From: an uncultured Roseibium sp.
Lineage (GTDB): Bacteria; Pseudomonadota; Alphaproteobacteria; Rhizobiales; Stappiaceae
DNA length: 64,000 bases
Direction of reading: 5' to 3'
NCBI RefSeq assembly: GCF_963675985.1
Contig: NZ_OY780958.1
Location: 3,286,001 to 3,350,000, forward strand
Shown here: piece after piece, positions 53,041 to 61,014 of the stretch
Position numbering within the stretch: the stretch's first letter is position 1
Layout: each line of letters starts with the position of its first letter
Made by a program: the position numbers and the translations under genes
Notes under the pieces: generated by a model
Seen by the model: the letters and a program-made list of their open reading frames with translations, nothing else
What the model was told of the DNA's origin: nothing
Databases searched by the model: none

Positions 53041-53811
53041 TCAGAGAGGCGCGCCTTTGCGCGCTCCAAACGCACCGGCCTCCGCGCGGCGCGCCTTGCG
53101 TTCGGCGCGTTTCTGTTCGCGAACCGTAATTTCTTCAGCAGCTTTTTCGATGGCTTCAGCGGTTTGTTCTGCGTCGCTGGCACGTCCGACAGCATTCACA
53201 CGCTTTTTGGCAGGCCTGAAGTCTGCCGCCCCTCTTCCCGCCCCCTTGTGCATGGGGTTCATGTCATTGAGCACGGGCTTCATTTCCTTGCCCGACGTAA
53301 ACTGCCAACATAGGCGGACACCGGCACATTCGGCTCCACGCCACGCAATGCTGCCGCGAACAGGCAAGTCCAGTCCGTTTATACGCAGGAAGATGTCATC
53401 AGGCAGATGCCCGACTCCCTTCCCCTCGAGTCGACATCCGTTCTTGCTGGCATTGGAGATGATGCAATGGATCGAAGCGTTTCCGGACAAATCGCTGACA
53501 CGGGCGGGAATATGGACAGGGCGGCGCTGTTCCTTCCGCTTCTCCTGGTCCTTGCTGGCTTCACCGAAATCGAAGAGAACCTTGGCTTCACCGTCGGAAA
53601 CGTAGGTGATCCGACCTTTGATCATCTTTTCCAGGCCGTCCACGCGCAAACCGATCATTTCGTTCAGTTCGTTCACGCGGTGGGAAAGAATGCTGCAGCC
53701 GGAACTGGAAAAGTCTGAAGCGGACCCCTCAATACAAAGAAGACGCTCCAGATCAACGATCAGAACGGCCAGTGTTGCGCCTTCAGGTATGTTTTGCGCC
53801 AAAGCGGTCAC
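53041..53811 (-). CDS. PilZ domain protein
   Basis: A 256-residue cytoplasmic protein. The c-di-GMP-binding motif is in KRKEQRRPVHIPARV (RxxxR type) and the second half reads CIISNASKNGCRLEG (NxSxxG), so binding is plausible. A C-terminal ~70 residues are highly basic (REQKRAERKARRAE). I use GTG 53811; a TTG two codons earlier lies too close to AAGGG. Three GGDEF/EAL genes elsewhere in the window could supply or remove its ligand. Confidence 0.85.
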   Translation of the reverse strand: MTALAQNIPEGATLAVLIVDLERLLCIEGSASDFSSSGCSILSHRVNELNEMIGLRVDGLEKMIKGRITYVSDGEAKVLFDFGEASKDQEKRKEQRRPVHIPARVSDLSGNASIHCIISNASKNGCRLEGKGVGHLPDDIFLRINGLDLPVRGSIAWRGAECAGVRLCWQFTSGKEMKPVLNDMNPMHKGAGRGAADFRPAKKRVNAVGRASDAEQTAEAIEKAAEEITVREQKRAERKARRAEAGAFGARKGAPL

Positions 53812-53952
53812 GAGCAATTTCCCTTAGAACTCTTTAAGGAGATACTCGCCCAATGCAAACCTTAGGTTAACGTCCCTGTAAAAATTCTCCATATAGCGTA
53901 TTTTCAAGAATCCATAATTATACTTAAAATTTATATTCAGACTTAGACCTTG

Positions 53953-54867
53953 TTAAGTTTGATTCATACGATTTTCTACAAGCTTTTGCTTAATCGAAAG
54001 AAAATCCTGCCAGGTTTGCCTTTTCTCAAGGGGACTGCGCAGAAGATAGGCGGGGTGATAGGTTGCAACGCAGGAGATTTCTGCACTACCGGTAGAAAAT
54101 TTCATCCAGTGTCCGCGCAACTTCCTGATCCCCTCCTGGGTCCCAAGCAGCGTTTTCGCGGAGGCCGACCCAAGAAATACCAGTATATCCGGGTTCACAA
54201 GCTCGATCTGGCGCAGGATGAACGGCTTGCAGATTTCCGTTTCCTGCGGCGTCGGTGTCCGGTTCCCCGGCGGCCGCCAGGGCACGACATTGGCGATATA
54301 AGCTCCTGACCGGTCCAGACCGATTGCTTTCAGCATCTTGTCGAGCAATTGGCCGGAGCGGCCGACAAAGGGTTTGCCCTGCAAGTCTTCATCACGCCCG
54401 GGGGCTTCACCGACGAACATGACCCGGGCCTCCGGATTCCCGTCTGCAAAGACCAGGTTCTTCGCCGTCAGACGCAAGTTGCAGCCTTCGAACCCTTCCA
54501 GACAGGCTCGAAGCTCATCGAGCGTCGAAATACTGCGAGCGGCATCGCGTGCGGATTCAACGGCCGATGCGTTCGGGAGCACCACCGAAGTCTCGCTGCC
54601 CTGCTGCGGCACCGGTGCAGCGGGGGCCGTTTGCGGGAAGATTCGATCCGGTCCCGGCATCCGGGACAGGGGCGACTGGACCGCAGCCTGACCTGCCCCT
54701 TGAACCGGACGGTCTGGAGGGCGGAACCCTTGTTCGGCCGCCCGCCTTTCGGCGAGCCTTGCGGTTTCGGCAAAACGATCGACCGGGTCGGCCTCCAACA
54801 GGCAATCGATCCCGCTTGCCAGATAAAAATCCAGCAGCGCTTCAAGTTCCCTGTTTGCCTGATCCAT
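53953..54867 (-). CDS. uracil-DNA glycosylase, family 4-like, with altered Fe-S cysteines
   Basis: A 304-residue repair enzyme. Catalytic and uracil-binding motifs are clear: FVGEAPGRDEDLQGKPFVGR, ANVVPWRPPGNRTPTPQE, and ATYHPAYLLRSP. A ~110-residue N-terminal extension is Pro/Ala-rich. Of the four cysteines that hold the [4Fe-4S] cluster in archetypal family 4 enzymes, the first of the CxxC pair and the one in VVKCRPP are missing here (FEGC and VVPWRPP). ATG 54867 has AGGG upstream. It is divergent from the ETF-QO gene. Confidence 0.9.
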   Translation of the reverse strand: MDQANRELEALLDFYLASGIDCLLEADPVDRFAETARLAERRAAEQGFRPPDRPVQGAGQAAVQSPLSRMPGPDRIFPQTAPAAPVPQQGSETSVVLPNASAVESARDAARSISTLDELRACLEGFEGCNLRLTAKNLVFADGNPEARVMFVGEAPGRDEDLQGKPFVGRSGQLLDKMLKAIGLDRSGAYIANVVPWRPPGNRTPTPQETEICKPFILRQIELVNPDILVFLGSASAKTLLGTQEGIRKLRGHWMKFSTGSAEISCVATYHPAYLLRSPLEKRQTWQDFLSIKQKLVENRMNQT

Positions 54868-55031
54868 CGACTGCACCCTATGGCCTCCGCAGGTATTCTA
54901 TTCGTTCCCGTGCCCGGAGACAAAGCGAAGACGGGTCGTTTCCTCCCCGGAAAACCGCTTGTCCAACAGAATGACTCATTTCGCCCGCCTTATCCGGACC
55001 AGAAATTCCGCTTACGTAAACGTCATCCTTA

Positions 55032-55153
55032 CACTTGACGGAGGTAAGACTTTTCAGTCTATGTGCGTTTCGAAGTTATAAGCTGAAATTCGCACTTGAT
55101 CGGGGTAAGGCTGCCAGTAGGGTCGTGCGTACTTAAGGCAGACGATGCAAAAG
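55032..55153 (+). repeat. imperfect 61-bp tandem duplication in the ETF-QO promoter region
   Basis: Two units starting with CACTTGA at 55032 and 55093 share TTGA[CT], GGTAAG, and GTGCGT at matching offsets. Each could offer a -35 box (TTGACG, TTGATC), so the gene may have two related promoters. Confidence 0.45.
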
Positions 55154-55198
55154 GGTTAGTATCCGGCCATGACTGGATATCAAGCGAGGGAGAACTCA

Positions 55199-56881
55199 AT
55201 GTCCGAACAGGATGGGGCAGAGCTTGGCGAACGCGAAAGCATGGACGTTGACGTCGTCATCGTCGGCGCCGGTCCGGCCGGTCTCGCAGCCGCAATCCGG
55301 CTGAAACAGATTGCCGATGAGAAGGGCGACGAGCTTAGCATTGTCGTGCTGGAAAAAGGCTCCGAGGTCGGCGCCCATATCCTGTCCGGCGCCGTCATCG
55401 ACCCGATAGGAATCGACAAGCTGCTGCCGGAGTGGCGCGAGGAAGACACGCCGATCAAGACCCCGGTCACGGCAGATCATTTCCTGGTTCTCGGACCGGC
55501 CGGCTCGATGCGCCTGCCGAACATGTTCATGCCGAAACTGATGAACAATCACGGCAACTACATCGTCTCGCTTGGCAATGTCTGCCGCTGGCTGGCCGAG
55601 AAGGCGGAAGCGCTCGGCGTGGAGATCTATCCGGGCTTTGCAGCCGCCGAAATCCTGTATGACGACGAAGGCCGGGTCGTTGGCGTCGCCACCGGCGACA
55701 TGGGCATCGGCCGCGACGGAAAACCGAATGCCCAGTTCACACGCGGCATGGAACTGCGCGCGAAATACACGCTGATCGGCGAAGGCGCGCGCGGGTCGCT
55801 CGCCAAGGAGCTGATCGCGAAATTCGCCCTCGACCGGGACGCCGATGTGCCTAAATTCGGCATCGGCATCAAGGAACTGTGGCAGGTCGACCCGGAAAAA
55901 CACCGGCCCGGCCTCGTTCAGCATTCCTTCGGCTGGCCGCTCGACGGCAAGACCGGCGGCGGATCGTTCCTCTATCACCTCGAAGACAATCAGGTGGCGG
56001 TCGGCTTCGTGCTGCATCTGAACTACCAAAATCCGTGGCTATCGCCCTTCGACGAGTTCCAGCGCTTCAAGACCCATCCGGCCATCCGTGATACCTTCGA
56101 AGGCGGCAAGCGCATCGCCTATGGTGCCAGAGCGATCACCGAGGGCGGCTACCAGTCCGTTCCCAAGCTCTCCTTCCCCGGCGGCCTCATCATGGGCTGC
56201 TCGGCCGGTTTCGTGAACGTGCCCAGGATCAAAGGCTCCCACAATGCCATGCTGTCCGGCATGCTGGCGGCGGAAGAAGTCATGGCGGCCATTGGCCGGG
56301 GTGAAGCCAATACGGAACTGACCGATTACGACACCGCCTGGCGGGCGAGCGAGATCGGCAAGGATCTGAGAACCGTCCGCAATGTGAAACCTCTGTGGTC
56401 GAAGTTCGGCACCGCGCTCGGCATCGCGTTCGGTGGCCTCGACATGTGGACCAACGAACTGTTCGGCTTTTCCTTCTTCGGCACCCTGAAGCACGGCAAG
56501 ACCGATGCGGCCAGCCTCAAGCCTGCCAAGGATTGTCCGAAGATCGATTATCCGAAGCCGGACGGCGTGATCTCCTTCGACAAGCTCTCCTCCGTGTTCC
56601 TGTCGAACACCAATCACGAGGAGGATCAGCCGATCCATCTGAAGGTCGGGGACGATGCGCTGCAGAAGTCGTCGGAGCACGACATTTTCGCAGGCCCCTC
56701 GAATCGCTATTGCCCTGCCGGGGTCTATGAATGGGTGGAAGAAGGCGAAGACGCGCCGAGGTTCCAGATCAACGCGCAGAACTGTGTCCACTGCAAGACC
56801 TGCGACATCAAGGATCCGAACGGCAACATTACCTGGACGGTTCCCGAAGGCACCGGCGGACCGAATTATCCCAACATGTAA
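55199..56881 (+). CDS. electron transfer flavoprotein-ubiquinone oxidoreductase
   Basis: A 560-residue membrane-associated enzyme carrying electrons from ETF to ubiquinone. FAD motif VVIVGAGPAGLAAAIRL near residue 19-35, quinone-site segment GAHILSGAVIDP, and a C-terminal [4Fe-4S] domain with CPAGVYEW and NCVHCKTCDIKDPNGN. ATG 55199 follows GAGGGAGAA; an upstream in-frame ATG was not used. A strong terminator follows. Confidence 0.96.
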   Translation: MSEQDGAELGERESMDVDVVIVGAGPAGLAAAIRLKQIADEKGDELSIVVLEKGSEVGAHILSGAVIDPIGIDKLLPEWREEDTPIKTPVTADHFLVLGPAGSMRLPNMFMPKLMNNHGNYIVSLGNVCRWLAEKAEALGVEIYPGFAAAEILYDDEGRVVGVATGDMGIGRDGKPNAQFTRGMELRAKYTLIGEGARGSLAKELIAKFALDRDADVPKFGIGIKELWQVDPEKHRPGLVQHSFGWPLDGKTGGGSFLYHLEDNQVAVGFVLHLNYQNPWLSPFDEFQRFKTHPAIRDTFEGGKRIAYGARAITEGGYQSVPKLSFPGGLIMGCSAGFVNVPRIKGSHNAMLSGMLAAEEVMAAIGRGEANTELTDYDTAWRASEIGKDLRTVRNVKPLWSKFGTALGIAFGGLDMWTNELFGFSFFGTLKHGKTDAASLKPAKDCPKIDYPKPDGVISFDKLSSVFLSNTNHEEDQPIHLKVGDDALQKSSEHDIFAGPSNRYCPAGVYEWVEEGEDAPRFQINAQNCVHCKTCDIKDPNGNITWTVPEGTGGPNYPNM

Positions 56882-56917
56882 GATAGAAACGTTTCCGCCA
56901 GGCGGTTACCTGTAAAA

Positions 56918-56955
56918 AAACGGCACCGGGAGGGATCCCGGTGCCGTTTGCTTGT
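56918..56955 (+). terminator. strong intrinsic terminator after the ETF-QO gene
   Basis: A 14-bp perfect stem (56918-56931 and 56936-56949, loop GGGA; core CGGCACCGGGA) followed by TTTGCTTGT. Confidence 0.85.
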
Positions 56956-57540
56956 GGCCGATGGGCCTTTTCCGGCGCGTTGCCGATAGCAGTCGGCGGC
57001 GCCGGTCGCGGTGTCAAAGGTCATGAGAGTTCCCGCGAACTGTACGTTCGTCTTTTTAAACCGGAACCCGGACTTTGCCCGCTACCACAAGACATTTTGT
57101 ATACATTCAGGCTTGAACCGAACGCCCCTCACCTGAGAATTCTTCCATGACCGGACGACCTGATCGTCCGTTTACTATTACGAATACCAAAACAAACACC
57201 ACCTCATCCGGGCTTGCTCGGACAAGAGGACTGATTTTACTCTGATACTCGGTATTCCGCGGCAAAAAAGCTGCCAAAATTCAATATGCGATGAGGCCGC
57301 CCTTACGGGATGGTCAAATGGGCCTCTTCAATATGTGCCCTGTTTAACCAAGTCGACCATCGCAGCTGCCCGCAAGTTCCCCTGCGTTATCTATAATTGT
57401 GTGTATACATACAAGCGACCATACGGTCAAACTGTTTTTCGAATGAACATAGAGAATTCCTATCCGCGCGAATTTGCGGCGGGAAAGCAGCGACCGGCGG
57501 CATTCCGCCACCGGTCGAGGAATCGCTCCCAAGCTACTGC
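56956..57540. other. 585-nt intergenic region without a gene
   Basis: No credible frame and no tRNA. It holds CGAAC-TGTAC-GTTCG (57036-57050), two GTATAC-containing segments (near 57109 and 57403), a GAGGCC/GGCCTC hairpin around 57293-57327 and a hairpin CGACCGG/CCGGTCG at 57490-57516 that could end the helicase transcript. A small RNA is possible but not shown. Confidence 0.5.
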
Positions 57541-58920
57541 TTATGCAGCTTCCGTGCGCCGGCGGGCAGGCCGTCTCGGCTTTGCGCGGCGCGGCTTGAA
57601 CTCCGCATTGTCGTTGTCATTGGAGCGAGACTGTCCGCCTCTGCCCTGACCGCCATTGTTTCGACCGCTATTGTTTCGACCACCGCTATTCTGGCCGCCG
57701 TTCTTCCGGCCACTATTGTTCTGGCCGCCGTTGTTCTGGCGCCCACGATTTCCACCCCGTCCCTTGCCGGGAGAAACCGCGGCACTCGCAGGCGGCACGT
57801 CGCCGCTAGCGACCTCGATCGAGATGCCGATCAGTTTTTCGATCTGTCGGAACAACCCGATTTCCTCCGGGCTGCACAGGGCAACGGCCTCGCCGTCAGC
57901 ACCGGCACGCGCCGTTCTGCCGATACGGTGGACGTAGGCTTCCGGCACTTCGGGCAGTTCGAAATTGTAGACGTGGCTGACGCCGGGAATATCGATACCG
58001 CGGGCGGCGACGTCGGTTGCGACAAGTACCTTGATTTGCCCTTCACGAAGACCCTTGATGGCCCGCTCGCGCTGGCTCTGGCTCTTGTTGCCGTGAATGG
58101 ATCCAGCCTTGATGCCGGCTCCGACCATCTTGCGCATCAGCCGCTCCGCGCCGTGTTTTGTACGGCAGAAAACCAGCGACATGTCGTTGGGCCGCTCACA
58201 CAGGAGAGAAACGAGGAAGTCCGTCTTTGTCTTCTGGTCCATGAAATGGACGCTTTGATCAACCTTGTCCGCGGTCTTCCCTGCCTGGGCGACTTCAACG
58301 CGAACCGGGTCGGTGAGATAGGACTGGGCCAGTTCATTGATCTGCTTCGGCATGGTTGCCGAAAACAGGAGCGTCTGACGCTTTTTGGAAACCAGCGCGG
58401 CGATCTTGCGCAACGCATGGATGAAGCCGAGATCCAGCATCTGGTCGGCCTCGTCGAGGACCAGGAAGGAAACGCCCTTCAGGGTCACGGCATTCCGGTC
58501 GATCAGGTCGAGCAGACGGCCGGGCGTCGCGACCAGGATATCCGTTCCGCGCGACATGCGCTTGATCTGGCTGTTGATGGACACGCCGCCGACGACGGAC
58601 GTCACCCTGAGCGGGGTTCCGCGTACGAAAGACACCAGGTTTTTCGCGATCTGGTTCACCAGTTCGCGCGTCGGCGCGAGGATCAGCGCCTGGGCGCCCC
58701 TGGGTTCGGGAGTCCGGGGATCGGCAAGGAGCCGTTCCACCAAAGGCAGGCCGAAGGCTGCGGTTTTGCCGGTTCCCGTCTGGGCAAGACCCATCAGGTC
58801 TTCGCCCTTGAGGATCAGCGGGATTGCATCTTTCTGGATCGGTGTCGGTGTTTCGTAGCCGTTCGCCTCGATGGCCTTCAGCAGTTGATCGGACAGGCCA
58901 AGCGATTGAAATTCTGTCAA
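57541..58920 (-). CDS. DEAD-box ATP-dependent RNA helicase (RhlE/DeaD type)
   Basis: A 459-residue helicase. Ordered motifs: Q motif (TPTPIQKDAIP), I AQTGTGKT, Ia APTRELV, GG/Ib TPGR, II DEAD, III SAT, IV VFCRTK, V ARGIDIPGV and VI HRIGRTARAG. The C-terminus (about 370-459) is a low-complexity Asn/Gly/Arg segment, typical of RNA-binding tails. Start is TTG 58920 behind AAGGG; an ATG-initiated longer frame upstream lacks homology. Probable role in rRNA or mRNA remodelling, often cold-induced. Confidence 0.93.
   Translation of the reverse strand: MTEFQSLGLSDQLLKAIEANGYETPTPIQKDAIPLILKGEDLMGLAQTGTGKTAAFGLPLVERLLADPRTPEPRGAQALILAPTRELVNQIAKNLVSFVRGTPLRVTSVVGGVSINSQIKRMSRGTDILVATPGRLLDLIDRNAVTLKGVSFLVLDEADQMLDLGFIHALRKIAALVSKKRQTLLFSATMPKQINELAQSYLTDPVRVEVAQAGKTADKVDQSVHFMDQKTKTDFLVSLLCERPNDMSLVFCRTKHGAERLMRKMVGAGIKAGSIHGNKSQSQRERAIKGLREGQIKVLVATDVAARGIDIPGVSHVYNFELPEVPEAYVHRIGRTARAGADGEAVALCSPEEIGLFRQIEKLIGISIEVASGDVPPASAAVSPGKGRGGNRGRQNNGGQNNSGRKNGGQNSGGRNNSGRNNGGQGRGGQSRSNDNDNAEFKPRRAKPRRPARRRTEAA
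57640..57765 (-). repeat. short imperfect tandem repeats coding the Asn/Gly/Arg tail of the helicase
   Basis: Repeats of 15-18 bp (variants of CCGCCATTGTTTCGACC on the plus strand) encode NNGGQ/NSGR units. They are coding low complexity and could vary in number between strains. Confidence 0.7.
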
Positions 58921-59355
58921 GGTATACCCTTCTGGACGTGCATTTCGCCGACTCGGGCAAAATGCGCCAAAGCTCCACGACCAGTTGGCTGCGGAGTCTG
59001 ATAGTGCGGTTGCGACCGGCTCACTCACCTGGGACTGGATTGTCCAATCAGGTTGTGCCGATCGGTAGAACCCCGCGTGAAATGGGAACTTGGGAAAGGA
59101 ACGGTTCTTCGCGAACCGCTTGGGAGTGCATCTGCATCTGGAACGGCACAGTCTGTCTGTACGTTCGTGCGAACCGCTCACGCGGCGGTCGAATGCAATG
59201 GTTACTGTATGGGATTTGTGCACTGCAAAGTCAAGGGGCCTTATCTCTCGCCCCATTGAAATTGAGGGGGCCAACTCCGAGCGTTAAGACAATCAAAAGT
59301 ATTGCAATGTCAAAATTACTATCTGAAGATATTCGGGATTGCCCAAGCCGACCTG
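58921..59355. other. long leader/intergenic region between the helicase and GGDEF/EAL genes
   Basis: About 435 nt without a credible gene. On the minus strand TTGACT near 59236 could start a ~300-nt helicase leader. The region holds CGGTTC/GAACCG (59102-59118) and GTTCG/CGAAC (59163-59174) hairpins, and GCGAACCGCT occurs at both. Structured long leaders are common for cold-shock helicase mRNAs. Confidence 0.45.
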
Positions 59356-60963
59356 ATGCGAAAAGAATTCCAAATACCTAAAAAGCGCAAAATCATGCGC
59401 TATGGATTACTGGCTGGATTTTTGGTCTGTCTTGCATCTGTCGCGTTAGGGCCCGCCGGCGCTCTCAGACTTATGCAGGCAGGCTGGCACTCGCAGCTGT
59501 ATTCCAACATCGACGGCATCATTATCGGTGCGTTTCTGGTCGGTTGCGCCGGCTACGCCTTCGGCTTTCGCAAAATCCTCGACCTGAGACGCGAACAGGG
59601 GCGCCGCACGCTTGCGGAATCCAAAGCTGACTGGATCACCTATCATGACTTCCTCACCCGGTTGCCCAATCGCCGATTCTTGAAGGAAAAGGCTCCCGAA
59701 ATCGTCAACACGACTTTCTGCAACGTAGGTTACGGGGTCCTGGCTTTCGATCTGGACGGTTTCAAGAAGGTCAATGAAACGGTCGGAGCCGACGGTGGAG
59801 ACGCGCTGTTGATCGATCTCGCCGGGAGACTCTCCGCCTTTATACCCGAAGCCATTCTCGTCCGGCTCGGAAGCGACGAATTCCTCATAATCGCCGGCTG
59901 CACGACATCGAGCCGCTGCCAGAACTGCTCCAATCCCGAGCAGACCCGCAAGTTGGCCGAAGACCTGATAAACCTGCTGAACAGGCCGTTCGATATCAAA
60001 GGGATGCAAATCTCCGTCGGCGCCTGTGTGGGTCTGTCAAGTTACCCCGAGCACGGCCTCGGGCTGAAAGACGTGGTCAAACAGGCCATCCTGGCGCTCA
60101 GCGTCGCCAAACGGCAGGGACGCAATTCCTATGTGGAATTTCAGCCCGAGATCAATGACGATCTCGCCCGGCGCACACGCATCGAGCGCCAGCTGAGGAG
60201 CGCGGTGGCCAATGGCGACATCGTTCCCTTTTACCAGCCTCTCATCGACCTGAAATCCGGAGCCATCGTCGGGTTCGAGGCCCTCGCTCGCTGGCATACG
60301 CCCGAGGACGGTTTCATTTCGCCGGAGCTGTTCATCCGCATCGCGGAGGAAACGGGATTGATTTCGGAGCTCTCGGAACATTTGCTCCGACGAGCGTGCA
60401 AAGACGCCATGGACTGGCCGAAACAGGTGCGTCTTGCCTTCAACATCTCGCCCCGGATGCTGGAAGACCGCGACCTGGGACTGAAGATCTTCAAGATTCT
60501 GGGAGAAACCGGCCTCAGCCCTCACCGGCTGGAAATCGAAATCACCGAAAGCGCCCTGGTCCGCGACACCGACCTGGCCGCGGCCATGATCCGGGACCTG
60601 CGGGGCTCCGGGATCCAGGTCGTCCTGGATGATTTCGGCACCGGCTATTCCAGCCTGGCGCAGCTTTCCGCCCTGACCTTCGACAAGATCAAGATCGACC
60701 GGATTTTCGTCTCCGGCCTGGAACAAGACGAAAAGAAATCCAAGATCGTCCGAACCACGGTCGCTCTGGCAACCGGCCTGCGCATCTCGACCACGGCCGA
60801 AGGCATCGAGCAGGAAAGCCAACTCGACTATCTCCAGCAACTGGGTTGCAGCTTCGGCCAGGGCTATCTGTTCGGCAAGGCGGTCCCGCAGGAGCAGGCC
60901 CTCGCCTTGCTGAGCACAGGGCTCGCGTCCGGTACAGAGCAGAGCCGGCAGGTGTCTGCCTGA
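59356..60963 (+). CDS. GGDEF/EAL protein with altered GSDEF signature and Cys cluster
   Basis: A 535-residue membrane protein: hydrophobic segments at about 15-32 and 52-72, then GGDEF (about 88-255) and EAL (about 275-520). The signature is RLGSDEF near residue 171, with Ser in place of the second Gly. Just after it is AGCTTSSRCQNCSNPEQ, three cysteines (C-x5-C-x2-C) not usual in the domain. EAL residues are kept: FEALARW, AFNISPRML, IEITESAL, DDFGTGYSS, IKIDRIF, AEGIEQE. The start may be ATG 59356 or 59395. Confidence 0.88.
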   Translation: MRKEFQIPKKRKIMRYGLLAGFLVCLASVALGPAGALRLMQAGWHSQLYSNIDGIIIGAFLVGCAGYAFGFRKILDLRREQGRRTLAESKADWITYHDFLTRLPNRRFLKEKAPEIVNTTFCNVGYGVLAFDLDGFKKVNETVGADGGDALLIDLAGRLSAFIPEAILVRLGSDEFLIIAGCTTSSRCQNCSNPEQTRKLAEDLINLLNRPFDIKGMQISVGACVGLSSYPEHGLGLKDVVKQAILALSVAKRQGRNSYVEFQPEINDDLARRTRIERQLRSAVANGDIVPFYQPLIDLKSGAIVGFEALARWHTPEDGFISPELFIRIAEETGLISELSEHLLRRACKDAMDWPKQVRLAFNISPRMLEDRDLGLKIFKILGETGLSPHRLEIEITESALVRDTDLAAAMIRDLRGSGIQVVLDDFGTGYSSLAQLSALTFDKIKIDRIFVSGLEQDEKKSKIVRTTVALATGLRISTTAEGIEQESQLDYLQQLGCSFGQGYLFGKAVPQEQALALLSTGLASGTEQSRQVSA

Positions 60964-61014
60964 TCCACAAGGACGACGGCTTGTACAGCGGGTGGCGCCA
61001 AGAGCGGATTTCCG

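Noticed and set aside
57036..57050. CGAAC-TGTAC-GTTCG as a LexA box
   Set aside because: It resembles a Gram-positive LexA site with wrong spacing; the alphaproteobacterial site is GTTC-N7-GTTC and no SOS gene follows.
57640..57765. CRISPR-like short repeats
   Set aside because: The units are 15-18 bp, contiguous, in frame and encode the Asn/Gly/Arg tail of the helicase; there are no spacers.
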